From: Opitutales bacterium
GTDB lineage: Bacteria; Verrucomicrobiota; Verrucomicrobiia; Opitutales; UBA2987
Reading direction: 5' to 3'
DNA: 34,828 nt
Assembly (NCBI GenBank): GCA_021772535.1
Contig: JAJFLV010000219.1
Location: 1-34,828, forward strand
In this document: piece after piece, positions 31,336-34,828 of the stretch
Layout: each line of letters starts with the position of its first letter
How positions within the stretch are numbered: position 1 is the stretch's first letter
Position numbers and translations under genes: made by a program
Notes under the pieces: generated by a model
The model's input: only the letters and a program-made list of their open reading frames with translations
Databases searched by the model: none
What the model was told of the DNA's origin: nothing

Positions 31336-32643
31336 TTACCAGTTGCTCAGGGCTTTTTTGAACAGTTCGGCCAGGTTTTCTTCTGTAACCTCCCGGGGGG
31401 CGATCAATAAAAGCCGTTTTTGTGCGAATGCTCCTTTGACCAACGCCGGAATATCCTCCTCGGTATAACCGACTTCCTGCAGCCCGTTGGGAAGGTTGGT
31501 CTCTTTCATCATCCTGAGCATGGTGCCGGATAGAACCAGACCGGCTTCATCTGGACCGGCGCCCTCAATATCCGAACCGAGCGCCGCTGCTGCCTCCAGG
31601 TGCCGGCCGGGCGCGGCCAGAGCCGTAAAGCGAAAAGCCGCCGGGGTATTGAGGACAACCGAAATTCCATGGGGTATCATCGGTTTTTCGGATTCGTAGC
31701 CGTTGGCCCGGTAGGTGTGTTTGAGCCCCGATACCGATGTGGCCATGGCATGGGGAATATGCACGCCCGCATTGCCGAAAGCCTGACCGGCCAGAGTAGC
31801 CGCAAACATGAGTTCGTGCCGTGCCTGATGGTCCTGCGGATCGTTGACTGCCCGTACCAAATTCCGGCCGCCAATTCGGATGGCGGCTAGGCTGCCAATG
31901 TCGGCATAGGGGTTGGCCCCCTGGTAGGGGGGTCGTTTGTCCGGGCTTTCCGACCGGGGGCGGCTGCTGAATGGCCGTGCCGTGTAAGACTCGATGGCGT
32001 GACTGAGAACATCGAAACCGGTGGCCGCCACAACACCTGGCGGCATGCTGTGGGTGGTTGTGGGGTCGACCACGGCCAGAGTGGGTCTTAGCAAGGGAGA
32101 GGCCACCCCGGCTTTAACTTTTCTATCCTCGAGATCGAATATGGAGACAACGCTGGTTTCGCTGCCGGTCCCGGAGGTCGTGGGGCAGGCGATGTGGGGC
32201 TTGACCGGACCTGGAATCGGTTTGCCGCCGCCCAGCGGGGCATAAATGTAAGCCATCAAATCATCCGGGTAGGAGGCCAGCAGGTTGGCCGCCTTGGCCG
32301 TATCGATAGTCGATCCCCCGCCGAGCGAGATAAAACCGTCGAACGCGCCCTTTTGAGCAAATTCACCAGCTAAAAGAATCGAGCGGTCCGTAGGCTCGAT
32401 ACGGGTTTCGGCAAACATTTCAAAATCAATGCTTTCCTTTCGCAGTGACTGTTTTGCCAGGGCAGCGGGCTCCGTCTCCTCTACATTTTTATCAATGAAA
32501 AATGCGACCCGTTTCATCCCCAGTCGGGCGGCGTCTTGTCCCAACTCGGCCAGCACTCCGGCCCCGAATTTTAGGGATTGGGCGTTGATCGTATAAGCGT
32601 TTTCGCGGTCGTCCCGCATTTCATAATAAACATGTTTATCCAT
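31336..32643 (-). CDS. Iron-containing alcohol dehydrogenase, hydroxyacid-oxoacid transhydrogenase type
   Basis: The 435-residue protein belongs to the iron-containing alcohol dehydrogenases and most resembles hydroxyacid-oxoacid transhydrogenase (ADHFE1). That enzyme couples 4-hydroxybutyrate oxidation to 2-oxoglutarate reduction. Visible motifs are FISLGGGSTIDTAKAANLL, IACPTTSGTGSETSVVSIFD, and the metal-site helices ATGFDVLSHAIESYTARPF and GNAGVHIPHAMATSVSGL, with a further His in MIPHGISVVLNTPA. The insertion containing RPPYQGANPYADIGSLAAIR is the diagnostic feature shared with ADHFE1. The end, DIPALVKGAFAQKRLL, also matches. It starts 38 bases after the DUF3574 gene stop on the same strand and precedes msrA by 5 bases. 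A link to succinate semialdehyde metabolism is inferred. Confidence 0.88.
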   Translation of the reverse strand: MDKHVYYEMRDDRENAYTINAQSLKFGAGVLAELGQDAARLGMKRVAFFIDKNVEETEPAALAKQSLRKESIDFEMFAETRIEPTDRSILLAGEFAQKGAFDGFISLGGGSTIDTAKAANLLASYPDDLMAYIYAPLGGGKPIPGPVKPHIACPTTSGTGSETSVVSIFDLEDRKVKAGVASPLLRPTLAVVDPTTTHSMPPGVVAATGFDVLSHAIESYTARPFSSRPRSESPDKRPPYQGANPYADIGSLAAIRIGGRNLVRAVNDPQDHQARHELMFAATLAGQAFGNAGVHIPHAMATSVSGLKHTYRANGYESEKPMIPHGISVVLNTPAAFRFTALAAPGRHLEAAAALGSDIEGAGPDEAGLVLSGTMLRMMKETNLPNGLQEVGYTEEDIPALVKGAFAQKRLLLIAPREVTEENLAELFKKALSNW

Positions 32644-32681
32644 TTTATTTGGTCACCTGATATTGCAACAATCTTGTTATT

Positions 32682-33149
32682 TTAGAACGAAACTTCAACC
32701 GGTACGCTAACCTTGAGCACCGAAATATGGCCGGACCTCTCCTTCCAAAGCTCCCGGATTTCATCTAGCTTCTGAAACTTATCCTCCGTCCCCTCATGGA
32801 TGAGGATGATGACCTTGGAGGACCCGCGGCGCGGCTTTTGGCCCTCTTTAACACGCCATTGCCCGGCGGCATTGATCAGAGTCAAACCTTCCGGAAACCG
32901 CGGAGTGACCACATTATCGAGATAGTCATTCCACACCGTTTCATAGTCGCCTCTCTCTTTTCTTAAACCGCCGCCAAAATAAAGCTCCGTCCGCACCCAT
33001 TGCCCGGTCTCTTGAATGGTTTCTGGGGAGGCAGTCTTGGAATCGGCCTCTCCATAACCCCAATTCATCAAGACCACCAATAACCCTGTAACGGCAACCG
33101 AACCGGCCACCAGCCGGAATCCTCCAAGTCCTGCAAAAGAAATTTTCAT
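32682..33149 (-). CDS. Exported DUF3574 protein
   Basis: The 155-residue protein begins with a hydrophobic signal or anchor segment (FRLVAGSVAVTGLLVVLMNW) after a short positive start. It then matches DUF3574 along its length: VRTELYFGGGLRKERGDYET, VWNDYLDNVVTPRFPEGLTL and GQWRVKEGQKPRRGSSKVII. The function of this domain is unknown. I use the ATG at 33149 (MKISFAGLGG); an in-frame TTG at 33176 is less likely. It is probably periplasmic or membrane-anchored. It lies between the sulfatase and the alcohol dehydrogenase genes on the same strand, with gaps of 125 and 38 bases. Confidence 0.82.
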   Translation of the reverse strand: MKISFAGLGGFRLVAGSVAVTGLLVVLMNWGYGEADSKTASPETIQETGQWVRTELYFGGGLRKERGDYETVWNDYLDNVVTPRFPEGLTLINAAGQWRVKEGQKPRRGSSKVIILIHEGTEDKFQKLDEIRELWKERSGHISVLKVSVPVEVSF

Positions 33150-33274
33150 AGGTTGATTTGAAGAAAAAACGATCAAAGAGCAAACGATCTTTGCAATGCG
33201 ATCAAAAGATGCCGCGTAGAGGGGAGCCGGATTTCCTCATCAATTTTAATGGCTCGACATCGGCTTAAATCGAC

Positions 33275-34708
33275 TTAACGCCAGCCGCGTTGGCCTGAGA
33301 GACCGCGATTTGGCAAGGGTTGAAACTCCTTATCCGGTTCTCCTGCCAATTGACCATTTTTTACCCATTTGAGATCGCTGCCGTAAAGATTCTCGATCAT
33401 CAGGCTCTTTAAATGGTCCAGATTTTCTTGGTATTTTGCTTTGGCGAAAAGGTCGTGGCATTCCTGCGGGTCGTTTTTCAATTCGAATAACTGGAAACGG
33501 TTGCCGACGGGATACCAGATAAGCTTGAAGCGCCCGTCCCGCACCATCCGCATCGAGCGCGCATCCTCAAAATGTTCACAATAGATGTGGTCGCGGTGAT
33601 ATTCCGATTGCAAAGAATAGCCCTCTACCGTTTCCGGGATGGGGATACCGCAAAGGTCCAGGAGCGTTGGCATGACATCCCGAAGTTCCGCCAATCGAGG
33701 GTCAACCCGGTTATGGCCCATCTTCTCGTTATCGGCGTTGGGCACGAGAATCATGGGAATCCCGGCTGACCATTCGTGCATGGGCGGTTTCGCCCAAAGA
33801 TGATGATTGCCGAGCATGTCGCCGTGGTCGGAAACGAACATTATGACAGTGTCGTCGAGAAGCCCCTCTTCCCGTAGGGTACCGATCAAGAGCCGGATCT
33901 GATGGTCGATATAGGTGCATTGGGCATAAAAACCCATGCGGGCGAGTTCGAGGTCCCGCTCATTCAGATGTGGCCTGCGGTCATTATGCATTTTCAAGGC
34001 GTAGGGCAGGTTTTCGAAATCCTCTGCCCATTCGCCGATAAACGGGGCGTCGACTCCAAAATTGTAGTACATATCCAGATAGTCTTTGGGCGGAGTGACC
34101 GGAGGATGCGGAGCAATATAGGAACAATACCAGAAGGCCGGGCGGGTGGGATCGCGGCGTTTGATGGCGAAGCACATTTCCCGCGTGGTCCAATTGGTGG
34201 GGTGGCAGCGTTCGGGCAGGTGCCAGGGCCGTACACAGTACTGATTGTTGCCCATGGCATGGGTCAGCTCCTGGCCGGTAAATCCCTCCCGTTCGAGGAA
34301 ATATTCAAAATCATCTTTGCCACCTCCAAGATGATGCCGGCCTTCCTCGCAAAGTATCACCTCATCGAATCCGATACGATCGCGTTGAGGATAGACATGA
34401 AGTTTTCCCACCGCATAAGCCTGGTAACCTTCATTGCGAAAAACTTGCGGTAAAGTCGGTAAATCAGGATCCATAGGCAAACGCTCATTGAATACGCGAT
34501 CTCCGTGGGTTTTGGCGGTAGTCCCTGTCATCAAGGCCCGCCGTGCCGGTATGCAGGTTGGCGTCAAGGAATAGGCGCGTGGAAAATGGACACCGCTGGC
34601 GGCCATTTCATCCAGTGTGGGCGTAAGTATGTGGGAATGCCCGGCGACCCCCAGTAAAGCGCCCGGCCAGTGATCGACACAGATTAAAAGAACGTTCGGC
34701 TTTTTCAT
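33275..34708 (-). CDS. Sulfatase (formylglycine-dependent)
   Basis: The 477-residue enzyme hydrolyses sulfate esters, probably from polysaccharides or glycans. The maturation motif is LTPTCIPARRALMTG, with Cys52 as the residue converted to formylglycine by the C-x-P-x-R rule. The calcium-binding Asp lies in VLLICVDHWPG, and later metal and active-site segments are FVSDHGDMLGNHHLWAKPPM and KLHVYPQRDRIGFDE. I use the ATG at 34708 (MKKPNVLLIC), preceded by GAAAGAGG; a TTG 11 codons earlier is less likely. There is no signal peptide, so it is either cytoplasmic or exported by another route. No sulfatase-maturing enzyme is nearby. The substrate cannot be read from the sequence. Confidence 0.93.
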   Translation of the reverse strand: MKKPNVLLICVDHWPGALLGVAGHSHILTPTLDEMAASGVHFPRAYSLTPTCIPARRALMTGTTAKTHGDRVFNERLPMDPDLPTLPQVFRNEGYQAYAVGKLHVYPQRDRIGFDEVILCEEGRHHLGGGKDDFEYFLEREGFTGQELTHAMGNNQYCVRPWHLPERCHPTNWTTREMCFAIKRRDPTRPAFWYCSYIAPHPPVTPPKDYLDMYYNFGVDAPFIGEWAEDFENLPYALKMHNDRRPHLNERDLELARMGFYAQCTYIDHQIRLLIGTLREEGLLDDTVIMFVSDHGDMLGNHHLWAKPPMHEWSAGIPMILVPNADNEKMGHNRVDPRLAELRDVMPTLLDLCGIPIPETVEGYSLQSEYHRDHIYCEHFEDARSMRMVRDGRFKLIWYPVGNRFQLFELKNDPQECHDLFAKAKYQENLDHLKSLMIENLYGSDLKWVKNGQLAGEPDKEFQPLPNRGLSGQRGWR

Positions 34709-34828
34709 ACCTCTTTCACCATTAAGCAATTTTCCGGGCAATCCGAATTTTGTTTAAGGTTGGATATGTTCGCCGGTTTTATCAATGCGATAATCAGGCA
34801 ACCCTCGACGAAACCCGTTTCAATTTTA

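Overview
The window looks like a chromosomal segment from a marine-type Verrucomicrobiota, probably class Opitutae. This is inferred from gene content, not proven. The pointers are two exported Asp-rich proteins ending in a Trp/Phe-rich domain, an Oar-like TonB-dependent receptor, a formylglycine sulfatase, a glycine dehydrogenase that looks like fused GcvPA+GcvPB, and weak use of Shine-Dalgarno sites. I see no rRNA, tRNA, CRISPR array, phage gene or transposase.

Bases 1-9072 (plus strand) encode cell-surface functions. A 5'-truncated protein with tandem cadherin/VCBS-like repeats comes first, then a shorter secreted paralogue, then a 1086-residue Oar-like outer-membrane receptor. Strong hairpin terminators follow the first two genes. 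In both exported proteins an Ig-like domain appears to be split by a circularly permuted lamin-tail domain. In the first, the fifth repeat is also split by a separate domain of about 229 residues.

Bases 9377-24191 form a branched-chain acyl-CoA catabolic locus in two divergent halves. The minus half, read from 18221 down, has an acyl-CoA dehydrogenase, a biotin-dependent carboxylase beta subunit, AtuA (DUF1446) and its detached C-terminal domain, a methylglutaconyl-CoA hydratase-like crotonase, and branched-chain 2-oxoacid dehydrogenase E1alpha, E1beta and E2. The plus half, from 18496, has an HSD10-like dehydrogenase, a long acyl-CoA dehydrogenase, an enoyl-CoA hydratase, 3-hydroxyisobutyryl-CoA hydrolase and 3-hydroxyisobutyrate dehydrogenase. 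Together they cover oxidative decarboxylation of Leu/Ile/Val 2-oxoacids and most later valine and isoleucine steps, with part of the leucine branch. The biotin carboxylase subunit, E3, methylmalonate-semialdehyde dehydrogenase, HMG-CoA lyase and thiolase are not in the window.

Two 278-bp MITE-like elements, about 94% identical and in opposite orientation, bracket the AtuA-to-E2 genes (9087-9364 and 15081-15358). One sits inside the minus-strand gene run. I count a compensatory base pair between the copies in an internal hairpin.

Bases 24261-34708 hold mostly housekeeping genes: YjbQ, an M14 carboxypeptidase-fold protein that has lost its catalytic residues, a divergent TrpF homologue, fused glycine dehydrogenase, endonuclease III, MsrA, a hydroxyacid-oxoacid transhydrogenase-type alcohol dehydrogenase, an exported DUF3574 protein and a sulfatase. 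A second structured, repeat-like stretch lies at about 24700-24900. The last 120 bases (34709-34828) show no gene I can support.
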